Assembly (NCBI GenBank): GCA_014607495.2
Contig: CP053150.1
Span: forward strand, 6,964,495-7,028,494
Direction of reading: 5' to 3'
Source of the DNA: Carposina sasakii
Taxonomy: Eukaryota > Arthropoda > Insecta > Lepidoptera > Carposinidae
Length of the DNA: 64,000 nt
The position numbers and the translations under genes are program-made. The notes beneath the pieces were generated by a model. The model ran no database searches and was not told the DNA's origin. It was given only the letters and a program-made list of their open reading frames with translations. Below, in pieces: positions 45,723 through 58,998 of the stretch (positions are counted from its first letter, which is position 1; every line of letters starts with the position of its first letter).

Positions 45723-46689
45723 TTCATATTAGTAGTTAACAAGAACATAATAAAAAGATAAAATAATCTTAACAAAAAAATCCGTAAGAGTATTATTAGC
45801 ATTCTAATAAGCACGTAATATCAAATCTAACCAAAACAGCGGACGACAATTTTCAAAGTCAGCACGGAAAAATCTTTTGCAAACATACGTCTACCGCAAG
45901 ATAAGGGCTAGCATACACGTATAGAATTCACACTAAAGTCATGTAGACAAGTTGACCCCCGTCAGAGCAAAGTGCTCGATAACCGGCGAAACCGCGCCTA
46001 TCGCTTTTTGATAGCATCACTTCCACGAGGCGCCATCTGGCGGCCATTAGCTGCGGGATATTGAACAAGTGAGCCTCTATGTGTACATGTATCGCTTTGT
46101 GTCTTGTTTGGTGGCTTTTTACGTTCGTTTTTGGGAGTTATTGGCGGGTTTTGTTCAAAAGCTAAACTGGTTTTAATTTAGTTATGACTTATTCTCACGT
46201 GCTCAGTATAATTTTTGGGTCCCAAGGATACTGAGATATGAGCGAGTTTTATGATATTTTTATGAATTGAAAATATACAAATTGCTGATGGTTTTTTTAA
46301 AGTGGTTTTTTAGGGGCAACCATCGTTCAAATCGATAGTCGTAGAACGCTACGAATGTGATAGTCGTAGTAAATGCTACGAATCTGTACGTAGAGTTTAA
46401 TTTCGTATTTCGTGTCCCGAATATAAAATTATTATTTATTTGGTTCATTCAAAAGTTAATTAAGTAACGGAATGAATGATTTAACACACACGTGTAAATG
46501 TAAACAAATATATCGTTTTAACATAATGTTATCCAATTTAAATGTTAATTTAGACTTAATAATGTATTTTTATTTAAATTATGCTAATAGGTTCGGATTT
46601 TTGGCCTTTATATTTGCGAGTACCTTAGCATATATAGATCTTGTCCGTCAGTATGTATGTGTGTCTGTCCGTTCATCTCATAATAATAA
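45723..46689. other. Noncoding stretch with a CTCF-like site
   Basis: No gene supported. A run of CTACGAA-like motifs lies at 46330-46395. The GC-richer patch at 45960-46090 contains the CTCF-like site given separately. Confidence 0.4.
46029..46043 (-). promoter_or_regulatory. CTCF-like motif
   Basis: The reverse complement reads CCGCCAGATGGCGCC, a match to the CTCF consensus core CCRCYAGRTGGCGC shared by vertebrates and largely by insects. It lies in a GC-richer patch in the 30.6-kb intron. Occupancy is unknown, and one 15-mer in 64 kb is not rare enough to prove function. Confidence 0.35.
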
Positions 46690-47365
46690 TATAATAATTT
46701 TTAGCGAAAACTTTGTGGCGAAGCTGTTGGTGATTGGCGTCACTACGGACCTGAGTTCAGAGGGCCACTTTACCATCTTTGGCCCTCGACTCTTAGCTTG
46801 CCTTCATTGGCCGGCTAAGAGGGAACAGCGCAAGAACGGAACCTTTGCTCCAGGGTGGAAGTGTAAAATGTCAATGCCGGGGGTAACTGACGTTCACGCT
46901 CCGCAGTCTCACCTGTCTGCACCCTTAGCCGCCCGCGCCGGTGTTGCCTCCCAGGCATGAGCCACTTATGGGAAGCCCACCTCATGGCCTTAAATTACGG
47001 GCGACAAGTCACCGCCTGCCACCTCACAATTTTGGGACTAGATTTTTATGGCAGGCGTCCAATAGTCTCCCTATATACAATAGCCCTTATCCAGCCACCC
47101 AACATTCAACCCTATAGCCCATGACCTTAGTTTTCCATCGCACGACTTAGATCTGCACTCCAATAGTCTTTGCACATGGCGGGGACCATCACCGGGTGTA
47201 TCATATTGTGCGTTCGGTGATGTTACCCGCCATGTGTATCCCATACCATATCAATGCTCTCTTAAAAGGCTACGGCCCGATGCACGCCTCTCAAAGGACC
47301 GGGACTCTGTAGTCCCGGGAATTTCGAAAGAGATACAATAATAATAATATAGTAATATAGTAATC
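46690..47365 (+). mobile_element. 5'-truncated LINE 3' region ending in (ATA)n
   Basis: A 650-bp GC-rich block with sharp edges in AT-rich DNA, starting in AATAATATAATAAT and ending GGAATTTCGAAAGAGATAC(AATAAT)n at about 47320-47345. Such short tails are common in I- and R1-like LINEs. The frame 46472-46960 over its first part is not a conserved gene but may include degraded ORF2 residues. Also present: direct fragments of CCGGGAATTTCG near the end. Confidence 0.5.
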
Positions 47366-47379
47366 TTACTTTGCGTGAC

Positions 47380-47530
47380 ATAGATCCTGGGTTCAAATCT
47401 CGGTATATTCAAACATTGATAATGATGAATACCTATCGGTTTTATTTCCGAGTCATAAATGCTTATATAACTACCTATACCCGACATATGACTTTGGGAA
47501 CTAATGTTGGGCTAGGTTGATTAAACCTTA
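47380..47530 (+). mobile_element. Diverged tRNA-derived SINE, copy 3
   Basis: It matches 40368-40620 from a degraded GTGACATAGATCCTGGGTTC (B-box-like TTCAAATCTC) through ATTTCCGAGTCATAAATGCT, to GGGCTAGGTTGATTAA. The head is missing. Confidence 0.6.
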
Positions 47531-48282
47531 TTAATTAAGGTACATACCTTTTTAGTTATTTAACCGGGATTTATACAAAAGATTACATAATAGATATTTA
47601 TTTAAACAAAAAAATTGCTCTTGCTTTGTATTTTTTGTTACTACTATATAATGAAGGAACCTGAGGATGCTGTCCTTTCTTCTGGGATCTACGTCAACTC
47701 CGTACAGGGTTATGTCGAGACGCCAGCGTGAAAATGAGGAGATTTTATAATGCAAAAGTTCATCCGACACAAGGTATACATGGAAGTATAAACAAGTAGC
47801 GGTCTTGGTATATGCCTTAAGTAGCTCAGTTTTATAACTTAATTCAAGATAAATAAAAAATAATGTCTTTGTAAGTTCGATTGTCATTTGTACAGCTCGA
47901 GAAGCATAGGAAATTAAATTCACGTTACATTTTTGCCTTTCGTAATTTTAGCGTTATAACTTTACTTCAAGGTGTCAAGTGACATTTCGCATAGAAAACC
48001 TTGCCTGGCTGACTGGCCGAATTGGTATGCTTGGACTGACGGATTTTCGTTAAAAAGACCATTAATTATAATTTATTTGCTTTATTTCATTCTGCGCACA
48101 TTGACACTCAATGAGTTTTATTGCATATTTTTAATCACTTGTGACTCTCCGTTGATAAGTTATTCAACCTTTCAAATCCTGTTTTATTTAAAATCTTATT
48201 TTAAGGCAAGGTAAATGAACAAACATTTTATCCTAAATAAGTAATATTCATGTAAAAATCTTCAGTTCTTTTTCGCATAATG
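47531..48282. other. Noncoding stretch
   Basis: Minus-strand frame 47552-47923 (123 codons) and + frame 47972-48214 show no domain. A GC-richer patch at 47645-47725 (GAGGATGCTGTCCTTTCTTC) looks like a repeat fragment, type unknown. Confidence 0.35.
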
Positions 48283-48338
48283 AAAGTCAGAAATCAGCAT
48301 ATCAATATTTGCCTGGCCGCTACTTACACCCTGTATAG
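48283..48338. repeat. Terminal fragment of a TATACAGGGTG element
   Basis: CAATATTTGCCTGGCCG...CACCCTGTATA is the reverse complement of the start of the element at 63069 (TATACAGGGTGTTTGTGAC...CAAATATTGATACC). About 50 bp shared; the rest of the element is not found. Confidence 0.55.
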
Positions 48339-51300
48339 GAGGTACAAGTTTTTCATCTCAATACAACAACACAATATGCGGTGAATTGGTCGATTGTCCG
48401 ACAAGTTATTTCTCGCGGACGCCAATCACGTACAACGGTAGAACTGTTTGTTCATAGCAAACATTATTTGCCTCGAAATTATGGTCCGGGACTGGAAAAA
48501 ACTAATTATGTTCTTTACGTACACAAAGAGGTATAATAGCTTCACTTATTCGAAAATAACCGTTATATTGGTCCAACTTTTAAGAACAAATAATTCTATT
48601 TTACATTAAAGTCAATTTACAGTAGCACTTCGAAAAGAATAATTAATGAAATTTGTCCTGATAAGTATTTAACCAATCGCTAAACATGATAACATTATAA
48701 CAAATTATTGACACTGTTGAGTGATTCTGAGACATAACTTTTTATATGATTAAGTACTACCTATTAGTACATAGTGTTGAAAGCTTGTCGTGAATATACA
48801 AAGAATATTACTAGTAAGTATAAACAAAGTGTCGCGGCTACCCACCCAGTTAGATAATATTACCACTTCCAATAAAACTAACACAAACCATAATCATATA
48901 AACAAACCACGTAACCGTAGTTTCACTTTTTGCGAGTTTTCTCACGCCAAATATATTGAATCAAGTGCTCACAAAAACAAATATTATCTTTGTACGGTAC
49001 CAGGACTCATTTTTATTGGCCTATGATACTCAAATCTAGTATAAAAAATATAGTTTTATTTCCTTGACGTTCCAAAAAAAAACAATTATATTTTTATCAT
49101 TATTGTGTACAATTATGCAGGCGTTGAAGTCAGACAGAAGATACCAATAAAATACAAAAGTAAAAAAAATATCGTAACTAAGAAAACAAAATCAGCCAGC
49201 ACATTATTTTATTATTCACATAATACGTACCTATCTCCTCTACTTTTGTACGCCAAATATTAAATCAGGCACTCACAAAAAACATTAGGTTCGGGTGCTA
49301 ACGGGAACTATAGCACAAAGTCCATTACAGTCAATTCGCCAGGACGAGGGCACGAACCATTCTCCGGCGTAAACGAATTACCTGCTAGATAAATAAAAGA
49401 AAATTCCCGGCTCGAATAAACCGAATAACAATTAAAGCAGCAGATGAAAATTGTAGTTCCTCCTTTTATTAACAACCTCACTTAAGCTGTTTTATAACGT
49501 AACGATGTTCTAAATAATTTATCATTTGATTAAAATAATAATTGTGATTGTTGAGATTTTTTTTTTTCAGTTAGCTCTTTCACTTTCAAATATATTTACT
49601 AAAAATATTACAAGCTTACACTTATAACGATATTATGCCACACCGCCTTATAGCTTTAGTTTCTTTCTTTTTCATCCTTTGCTCAAACTACATTCCCCGC
49701 TCATAACCTTATCGCAACTAATTTCTTCAGCGTGTTATCCAGAAGAAGTTACCCGACCTTAGCATTTAAGGAGCGCGAAATATTTAATGAACAGTGCTAG
49801 TTCCACAAAATGACACTTAATCGGCTTTACTTCCCCTCAAACTTGGTCTGAACAGTCCTCCCTCCGCGCTCCTTATACTCGTACATTGCATCAAAGAAGT
49901 TGGAGAATGTGCAATTATGAGATTGTTTTAATTTTGAAACAGTGTTGTCGAAGAATTTCCTTACGGAGTCAGCTCTTAGAATCCAGAGTTCTTGGTTTCT
50001 CGGCATTGTTCAGTGGTTATTGCTCGCTGTCGATCTTTCTTATTATTGTTTTTCTCTCTCTCTCTGCGGCTTCATATTTTAACAAGATTAAATAACTTGG
50101 TTAATAACGACGTTCTTTTGACTCGTTGTTCTGCGGAGAAAATTTTGAAATTGTATGCATTTTCTTAGTTTTATTTAAAAGTATTATTCTTACTCATTTA
50201 ATAATGTGGATTGTCTGTAATAAGCTTTATTGGCAGAGTTCTTTTATTGAAGGTACTTATTTAACAAATTCTTATATTCTAATTAATTTGAAAATGTTAC
50301 TTGTTATGTCATTAGGTACTTTGACAGATACCTAACGTAAAGTTATTTAATCGTAGTAGTTTTTTACAAAATATTTTTGCCTCTAACCTACCTACGAGTA
50401 TCACAAAAGGTATGCTAAAAACTCTTAAAGTGTACCAAGATCCTAACCTTAATAACAAGGAAACTACGCTTCCGTCTGTCACCACTCCATTTATAAGTCC
50501 GAAAATTCATCTCCATGTCGATTACATTACGGGCGAAGTGGGCTCCAACAACAATAACAGAAGATCTCGAGTTAGCCGAAACAAGTTCTGCCAACATTTA
50601 ACAAGTTCGCATTCGCACAAACAAATAGTGCGGCCGAGTGTCGCTGCAGCCAGCTTCGAATTACAGGGACGGTTAGCAGAAACAGTATTAGATATTTTAT
50701 ATAGGATTTTTTTCCTAAGTTTTTCTCATATTCTCTCTCAAATATTAATTAAATACCTAATTTGATAGCAAATTTTGAAATCCGGTTAATTGTACATAAT
50801 GGCGAAAAGGATTCAGACATAGTGATCATCAGCATTTATTTTTGTAATAACTATGTAGATTGGTCTGTATACATTTTTATTAACTATTTCTTAAATTTTG
50901 TTTTATAATACAAGTAGAATACTAGATCAATACAATCCGATGATTGTTAACGATCTAATGATGAGAGCAGAGCGAGAAATACAAATTATCAACACATTAA
51001 ATATGCTATCTATACCAAGTTTCCATAGATAATCCAAAATTGGGCCAGACGACGGTCATAAGCAGCGAAGTCACACCAATCGACTTCGGTATCAGTTCGA
51101 TACCAGCGATAGCGTATATAACGATCATACCAATTCTTTGGTATTGTGTCCTTTGTTACTACATAGTTTAGTTATAATATCTTAATATAATAGGCGTGAA
51201 ATATACCTATACTATGTGTTTTTGTAATTTTACTTTCTTCTATTGAATTTATATTTCATAACGACTATCGTTCACATTTTGTTATATCTTTATGCAAGCA

Positions 51301-53184
51301 TATTACCGACCGACGAAATGCATCCATACTTCTTTACTAGTACAACTGCAACGCAAATACTTTCCATTAAAATAGCAATTATGCAGTCGCCTTGTTTGGG
51401 AAAGTGTTCCACAAAGTTTACGGTTTTGTACCTCCATAAGCTTTTAAATAAATTAAAATATAATTGCTACAAACACGCTACTAATTTAATCAGACGTTAC
51501 AACGAAATCATAAAATGTCTCTAGTACAAAATAAAACGCACACCATTGTAATTTTACGAGGATAAAATATAGCAACAACGTATCGCTCCAGTATTTTAGC
51601 AATGGTACAACAATGGAGCATAATTCACTCCGCAAGCCCACTGTGGAGAGGCTGAAATCACTGAACCAAATTGCAAATGAAGCGGCCTAAACACTCGTGT
51701 CTTCTATTGTAATACTGGTACGAATAATAATCCATTAATTACGTTTAAAGTACCCATCAGCGCATATCAACTCATACCAACCGGTTACCGTAAGCGGATG
51801 ATGCAGGTTTAAAATGTTTAAATGCGATTTATTTGTTTAAAGTGTTAGTATTGGAGTTCTTAACAGTAATATTTTTCATAAAACTGCATTACGACTTGCG
51901 TAGTTACATGTTTCTCAACCAGAGGTCTTACACAAAAGGTTCGTCGCGACACGTTTTGCTCCAATAGGAAGCCTTCATTTTTGTGCGTTCGTTCAGTCGC
52001 TTTTTTTAATTTTAGCTTGATTCTTGGTAAGACAACATCATTTTTGTAAGTTTCATTTTTAGGTACATACCTAATACATTGAGGTAATAGCAAACTTTCA
52101 ACGTGTACAATGGTCATGTAGCTTATACCTTTCGAGTTACTATAATTTAAAATATTGAAGTAAAATACTAAAGCACCGATAGAGTTTTAGATTTCAGGAA
52201 AAATAAAAAGTTTTTGAATTAAGATATTTTATAGCTACCGAGCAATAAAATAATCGTAAAATTAAAATAAAAAAGCTATAAATAACACCATTATGGTGGT
52301 TAATAATTGTGGGAAAGATATTATTTTACAATGGAAAAAAAATATGATAAATTATGACTAAAGGTACATATTGCATTTGAACCATGTATTTAGCGATATA
52401 ATAACCATTATAAAATATCAATGTTACATTTAAAGAAATTTTATTTTTTTAAATATCTGAAGCTCTCATCACTCGTCTGTTATGAAACCATACATACCCA
52501 TTTCTTTATATTCATCTCTCAAAACGTTTACAGTAAGATTTAAAAATACTATGCTAATTTAAGATGTTCGTGATTGTACCTAATCATGGTCAAAAAACCT
52601 AAATTATGAATATATTTTACATTAACCTCCGAATTTGCGCTTTAAAGTACGAAAAAAAGTACTAAGTCACCAAACTTGAAGTACATAATTTGAAATTTTG
52701 ATTTCTTTTCTTGTGCGAGAATTTCATGAAATGTTAATAGATATATTCGCAACTTGAACTTAAATTGATTCATTATTTCAACATGAACCTTCTTTCAATT
52801 TACATTTATTTGCGATGTAATGCTATCATCGCATCATCATTGAAATTCATATACTTATTCGTCATGTCAATTACAACAAAATCTGAATTCCAAATTATTT
52901 ATCACTTAGAAGTTAACACTAGAAGTTCAATCTAAAGTTTTCATCTATTTTCGGCTAAATTCGGCATACAGAGTTCCACTTTCAACACGTTTCGGTACTC
53001 TCGAGATCGCAAATTAGAATACGAACAAGTATTGCAGAGACGTAGAACTGTTGTACCGGGTCTCTAATTGTCTCTATGGCTTTGAACGAAGCGCTTGCCT
53101 GCATGTAAGTGAATATCAAGTTTACATTATTGTAGGTTTGAAACCGATGGGATTAAAGTGTCATTTAAGAACGTGCGCTTTTAA
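48339..53184. other. Long AT-rich noncoding stretch
   Basis: No gene, RNA gene or delimited repeat that I can support. Frames at 50412-50765 and 51243-51524 lack motifs and are Ser/Asn/Lys-rich in the way of chance frames. It lies in the 30.6-kb intron. Confidence 0.4.
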
Positions 53185-53390
53185 TGTCCCGTAATGATGC
53201 GAGGCTTCACTAGAATATACCAGCTGCATCTCCTTCCACGCATATCGTAACAGTTGACTAAGGAACTCTTTCGTTATCTCAGGCGATAAGCCAGCAACTT
53301 GTCATGGATAATTTACATCTGTCCACGTAGATTTCCTTTATGATTCTGCAGTTCTGTCTATCCCATTTGGGAAACACAGCCATGTGTGTT
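53185..53390 (-). repeat. Dispersed repeat family Y, copy 2
   Basis: Inverted relative of 31050-31262 and 59590-59832: ATGCGAGGCTTCACTAGAA, CAGCTGCATCTCCTTCCACG, TTGACTAAGGAACTC, then a CTGCAGTTCTG match at about 53348. Confidence 0.6.
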
Positions 53391-54616
53391 AATAAATATG
53401 TAATTTTTATAGAAGTTGTGAGGTACAGAATATAGGAACTGATTTTGCTGTAGCCAACTGGATCAAATCTAAAATTTTGCTTTGATATTTGCATATATAT
53501 TGCTAGTAAATTTTAAAATCATATTATATCTACTAAATCAAGTACCTACATTAGAGCCGATTATGCTACCCACACATAATCTCATTTAAGCACACATGTT
53601 TAAAATTTCAACCCAATCTGTCTAGGTATACGTCAAACATCCATGTAAACTTTCGCGTTTATAATATTTGTAGGATTGGATATCGGCCGTCCGCCAGGTC
53701 TATACAAACTGATCCCTATTTATCTCCGACCGTCTACGATTTCGAGTGCCCCATTCATTCTAAAGTCCTATCATTTCAATGTGAAACAGAACGTGAACCT
53801 TGTAAAGTAACGTTTTATGTGTGTACAGGGACTAGGTTAAATGTGATTGAAATCTTTAAAAACAATAAACTACTTTAGTTGGTTATTCGATACCAGCAGT
53901 TCTTGACTTTAAAATATTTAACTTAAAATCACCTTTGGGGTTTTTTTCTTATACCCACGGACCAGAGAAACTGTTAAACTGGGATTCATATCGTTTGCGT
54001 ACCTAAACAACTTCAATTCTCACTAGTACTACCAGCGCTAAATATAAGCGCATAAAAATAAACCTACTTAATAAAATACGTTAGTTCTAATATACTCACA
54101 CTATACGGCACATATCCGTAAGTTGGGATAAAACCCAACTAACATCCAGCAGCAATATACGAGTATACGGGCATTAATCTAGCTAATGTATCCACGTCAA
54201 AGGCCAATGCAGATTGGACTATATACCTACAAACCTTTTATGTGTATGTCTATATACGTAAACCTTCTCAAAAATATTTTTGGTTTACACAAAATAGAAG
54301 TATTAAGAACACAGACACAATAAATATTGTTATTTTGCCCGTAAGTTTGTAATGTAATATTTTTCCTTTAATACTTATGTATTTATTTGGAACTTTTAGT
54401 TACTTAAATCAATAGATATACATAAACCCAGACAACAAAATATTGTAAAGGGTGAGTTTCATTTATATTTAGTACTTTTGTCTTCATAAAGTTTTCATCA
54501 AAGTGAAGGTAAGCAATCTTTTACAAAACCGATAATTTTCCAACATTCTTTATTACTTTTGACCAACGCCGTAGCATAATAATGGACATGGACACATATA
54601 ACATTAACAATGTGAG
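53391..54616. other. AT-rich noncoding stretch
   Basis: No gene or repeat supported. Confidence 0.4.
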
Positions 54617-54678
54617 TTAATAGCTACGTCGGTGTCCTGTAGGTATGCTAACCTACAGGACACCGACGTAGCTATTAA
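54617..54678. repeat. Perfect 28-bp inverted repeat, 6-base loop
   Basis: Arms 54617-54644 and 54651-54678 are exact complements, starting TTAATAGCTACGTCGGTG, with loop ATGCTA. Nothing resembling this sequence is seen elsewhere in the window. A hairpin this perfect is young by definition or under pressure to be kept; alternatively it may be an assembly or snapback artefact. Confidence 0.85.
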
Positions 54679-55424
54679 TCCTGCTAAAATGAAACATTGC
54701 ATACTCATACAGATAAATAATTCACTGAAATTCTATAAGCAAACAGACAGTTCCTTCCGACAGATGTATCGTTAGACGACACGAGCATTGGTCACGTAGA
54801 ATATTGACGCCCCGAGGTATCCATTTATGGCGACAATACAGACTCAAAAAGATACGAGCAACTTGGATAAATTATGTTATTTTTACTGCCACGGAGTAGT
54901 AAATGTATTCTGGTGTTCTTGAAAATTGTTAAGTATTTGCTAGAAAACTAATATAATGTAGAGATGACATGTAGAGCAACAATAGACTGACAAAGATAGA
55001 ATAAATGAATAGGGGACGAGCTTGCCGGACTTGCTCTGATAAAATTAGAGAAATTATAGAGAAAGGTCTGGTAAGACAAGGTGATAGGTGTCCTATAACA
55101 ATGACTCTGTATTATAAGCGATGATGAAGGAAAATAGGTGGGTGATTGATCGGCGGTTGCGTTGATCCTCAACCCCGTACACGACATATTGTATAGTTTT
55201 TTGTGTAATTTAATATGAATATTTCGAAGTATTGAGGTTAAAAGCATACTTTATTCTAAAACTTGTTGGAATATTAGAATACGAAACAAACATACTAAGT
55301 TATACAAAAAATCTGTATAGTAGGTACCAACATAGTTCAGTTAAAATTAGAAACGAAGCGCTAATGGTCTTCACTACTAAAACGTACCAGTAATTATATT
55401 TTTAACCGAACCATTTCTTTACAG
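54679..55424. other. End of the 30.6-kb intron
   Basis: AT-rich. A minus-strand frame of 99 codons at 54948-55247 has no recognisable content. It ends with CATTTCTTTACAG, a good acceptor for the Ig exon at 55425. Confidence 0.45.
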
Positions 55425-55531
55425 CTCTCGGTCTGGAGCCCGACTTCCTGTTTCCCCTGGAGAACGTGACCATAGCCCAGGGTCGGGACGCCATGTTCAC
55501 ATGCGTGGTGAACAACCTCGGAGGTTACAGG
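55425..55531 (+). CDS. DIP/lachesin-like Ig protein, Ig1 exon a
   Basis: 107 nt between CTTTACAG and G|GTGAGT, phase 1 in and phase 0 out. It encodes residues about 29-63 of the predicted protein. N-V-T at residues 41-43 is an N-glycosylation sequon, and Cys54 in F-T-C is the first disulphide cysteine of Ig1 (strand B). The short Pro/Leu-rich segment before it is strand A. Dpr-interacting proteins and lachesin are extracellular IgSF proteins of neurons, working in synaptic partner matching or barrier junctions. An opposing frame covering this exon is a shadow. The exon order and boundary positions are typical of this family. Confidence 0.88.
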
Positions 55532-58500
55532 GTGAGTGGCGACTCCGCCACTGCCAGGGTGTGTATCAAACTGACTCATTACAATGCCTTACGCACTAAC
55601 AGCACCTGTGAGATCTATAATGCTTTTTAGTATGTATAATTCTTCTTTTAACCTTCTAATGACCAGAGATTTTGTTTATGATGTCTTTATCTGATTTAAA
55701 AAGACAAATTTTGTTATTTCTATATAATGTAATTTTCTTATCACTGGGTTCTATTTTCATTATTGTAAGTTAAATCTAGTAATTCTTGCGTTAATAATTC
55801 TTTTTTTCTTATTAAATTTAAAATATACTAACTAATTTCTTTTAAAGCAAATTATAGATCTCGGCGACTAGTCGTCTGCACTGCACCAACCTTCACACTT
55901 CTAGCACAAACTCTAATGCACTTCTTCAATACACAGCACTATAGAACCTATCTCTATCGTAGAATAGAGCACACTATTCTATGCACAAACACGACTTAGT
56001 TACGTAGTAATAGACCACTATTTTATAGACACACACATGCACAATCTTTTTAAAACTCAAGAATAGGAAAGATACGAACGTAATGAAATCGATGCGAGCA
56101 ATTCTTGGGTTTTTAATAGCACTACTGAATGGTAATTAAAAGCAAGCATGCCACATCCCCGCACTAACCACTTGGGTTTATAACTAAAGGGTATATTATT
56201 GTGCTTAAAATTAAACGGAAATGTACGATGTGTCAATAAAATAGAACCTATATTGATTGACAGATTCTAAGAAAATGAAAAGAAAATTCAGATATAAAAT
56301 TTTATTGACTGTGTCTATAAAGTGTACTGTTATAAGAAAATCATGAGAAAATCTGTTGAAATATGAGAGTAATGGTCATTACCTAATAATCAAATATTTT
56401 TATAATACTCTAATATTTAAGACTTGCCATCTAAAAAATACTTTTGTCGTTAATATCTAAGTAAATCTAAACCTTTAAGCACATTAATTTACACCGAAAG
56501 AAGTAAGCCTAACGTCCAAGCACTCTCTTTCCTCCAAAATTCAGAAACCTACTTCTAGTGTCAATCGATCTTGCGAAACCACAAATCCTACGATAAGGAC
56601 ACTTCATTCATCTAAGGAGTTTACTCTGCAAAGCAGTCACTTTAGGAAATTAAAATAAAGCCAGGACAAACCCCCTTGGTCCCTGTTCAATCATTTCGAG
56701 AGATAGAGCCGAGTCCCGGGAGCAGTTTCGGTTCTATCCACATGATGTGGTTGACCGCTCAATATAATATCATATATGAGATTTCTTATACAGACAGCGT
56801 ATTCCTTAACTATGTCAATGGTTTTTAAGCATTTCTTTACTTGATTGCTTGCCAATATACCCTATTACCAAATTTACTTAGATCTCCTACGCCATAATAT
56901 AATATGATAATAATTATCTGAAGGATTTTATGCTTTTATACTCTTAAGTCCTTATTTTATAAAAGTAAATCAGAGTGGAATTAACTTTATAATTCTGGAA
57001 ACCAAATAACCTAATCCAAATATTTACTATCAAATATCGTAACATAGCATAGCATACGACATAATCTCATCATTGAATCTATTTTAGTCCCAATTCAGTG
57101 GACTTAAACAAGTTTTCTCATTATAAATATTAACTGTCCAGTCGCCAGTAATAACTGCGGCAGTCGCTTTCTAAGTAATTAGTTCGACCAATAAGATGTT
57201 CGCATCATCCCCAGTGTGTATCTCTGTGATATGAAGTGGAAAATTGAATTGACGTATCAGGTACCGCCAATTCTCTACTGTCAACCATTATACTTACCTA
57301 CCTTTATATATAGAACATATCTAATTGGGTCTCTATAACACCAAAATATTTAAGGTAATTTTGTGAATCGTCGAACTTGGTAAACCATATGAATTTTGAA
57401 ATAATTTAAACTAAGCTCATCTTAAACACTTACATCCTTAACACCTCCCGATATGCACCGCTGGTATGGAAGAGTAACGGTAACTGTATTTTTAACCTAA
57501 ACTATTAATTTTAACTTTAGCGATACTATTTCATCACATATATAAATATCGCAACTATATCGGACGGGCAAAAGTTCTCCAACAGTATTGGTATAGCGTG
57601 AAATGGTATCGCATTTTCTAAATACGATCCTTTCTACATTCTTGTTTAAAAATTTTATTCAAAGTAAAATATTTCCCATAAAAAATGTTTAGCAAAAATG
57701 TGAAAGGGTCACCCACCAGTCCGTGGTCGAGGTGAAAGCATTAAAGTACAATTTTATTTGACAGGCTCTAATGCTTTCTTTTCTCGTGTTTTGTTGTGAA
57801 ATGTAGCGATTTTTCACTTTAGCACTTAAATCCCTAGACACCGATTAGATTTATGCACAAGCACAAAAACCTTAAACTTTTAGTGAACTGAAGCACCTTC
57901 GTCCTACACTTCTTTGTAGAGCACTTCTATTAGCACCTAATTTTAAATTTTCACCTAATTCTAAGGTCTAATCTTATATTTTATAAGATATTTAAGGATC
58001 TAATTTGGAAGCATTTTCGTACAAAAATTTTGCATAAACCATTTGGCTGCGCCAAAAGAGCATGTAAAAATTCTGTGTAAACAAGCAACAGAACGTCCTC
58101 GCCGACCGCGCTAGAAAAGTATCCAAAACGCCATATTTCCGTGACCTGTTCATTTTTTGCTGCGATACAGGAAATTAGCTTCTATTGCAATGTCGACGGT
58201 ACGGTAAAGCGGGTGAGGCGAGGGTGTTCAGTACCCGCAGTATCATAGCGGGCCACAGTACCAAACGAAAATGTAATTAAAAATTCCGAGAGCGTTTTGC
58301 GCGCAACAAGATAGTGGTGCCCGAAGATTGTCATGCCTCCACCTCTTGGGAAGCCTTCGCTTGTAATTAGACTTGTTACTTCCAAAACTGTTTCCAGCAA
58401 AGAGCCCGATTAAGTTGGTCGATTATCCAACGGTGATACTTTTACTCCCCGCAATGTTAACTGCTGTTATTGTTTTAATAATGCATGTTCTGTTTTCTTT

Positions 58501-58545
58501 GGAATTCCTTTGGATGCTGTCATTTTTGCTGGACGCTGGAATCAG
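55532..58545 (+). other. Intron of the Ig gene
   Basis: Starts GTGAGT at 55532 and ends TGGAATCAG at 58545. 3.0 kb with no supported gene. A frame 58373-58582 crosses the acceptor and runs in a different frame from the Ig reading; it is not real. Confidence 0.7.
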
Positions 58546-58731
58546 GTGGCCTGGATCAAAGCAGACACGAAGGCAATCCTAGCTATACACGAGCATGTCA
58601 TCACGAATAATGCGAGACTGAGCGTTACACATAATGATTATAATACGTGGACGCTCAACATCAGGGGAGTGAAGAGAGAAGATAGAGGACAATACATGTG
58701 CCAAGTTAATACAGACCCGATGAAAATGCAG
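58546..58731 (+). CDS. DIP/lachesin-like Ig protein, Ig1 exon b
   Basis: 186 nt (62 codons), phase 0 to 0, from ATCAG|GTG to ATGCAG|GTAAAC. Trp66 in V-A-W is the core tryptophan of Ig1, and Cys115 in D-R-G-Q-Y-M-C is the partner of Cys54, closing the first Ig fold. The intervening H-N-D-Y-N-T-W-T-L-N-I-R segment is strands D-E and is strongly like insect DIP proteins. The donor GTAAAC is weaker than consensus. The open frame extends past the donor by chance to 58914 and is intron there. Confidence 0.92.
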
Positions 58732-58998
58732 GTAAACAATAATTTTATACTATTTTATTATAATGCTCATAAAACGGAGTTTGGCAAATTATTCGATCAT
58801 ATTCTTTATTGTACACAGAAAAACATAAAAGATAATAATATTAACAAAGGCGATTTTTTTATTTTATTTCTTTGCATTCTAGTATATATATTTAGTTTAT
58901 ATAACATGATATAGCAAAAAGATGTCCGATTTTTAAAACAACTACACCAACTTCAGTAGCCAAAGAACCATCAAACAAAATATATATTTTATTTGCAG

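Noticed and set aside
46472..46960. 162-codon + strand open frame
   Set aside because: The first half is AT-rich, low-information sequence and the second half is the edge of a GC-rich LINE 3' block; the frame joins unrelated DNA.
50412..50765. 117-codon frame with a GC-richer middle
   Set aside because: No recognisable domain and no splice evidence.
58732..58914. Extension of the Ig1 exon b frame past its donor
   Set aside because: The sequence turns AT-rich with no Ig features, and a GTAAAC donor with a good downstream acceptor at 58998 gives the correct Ig continuation.
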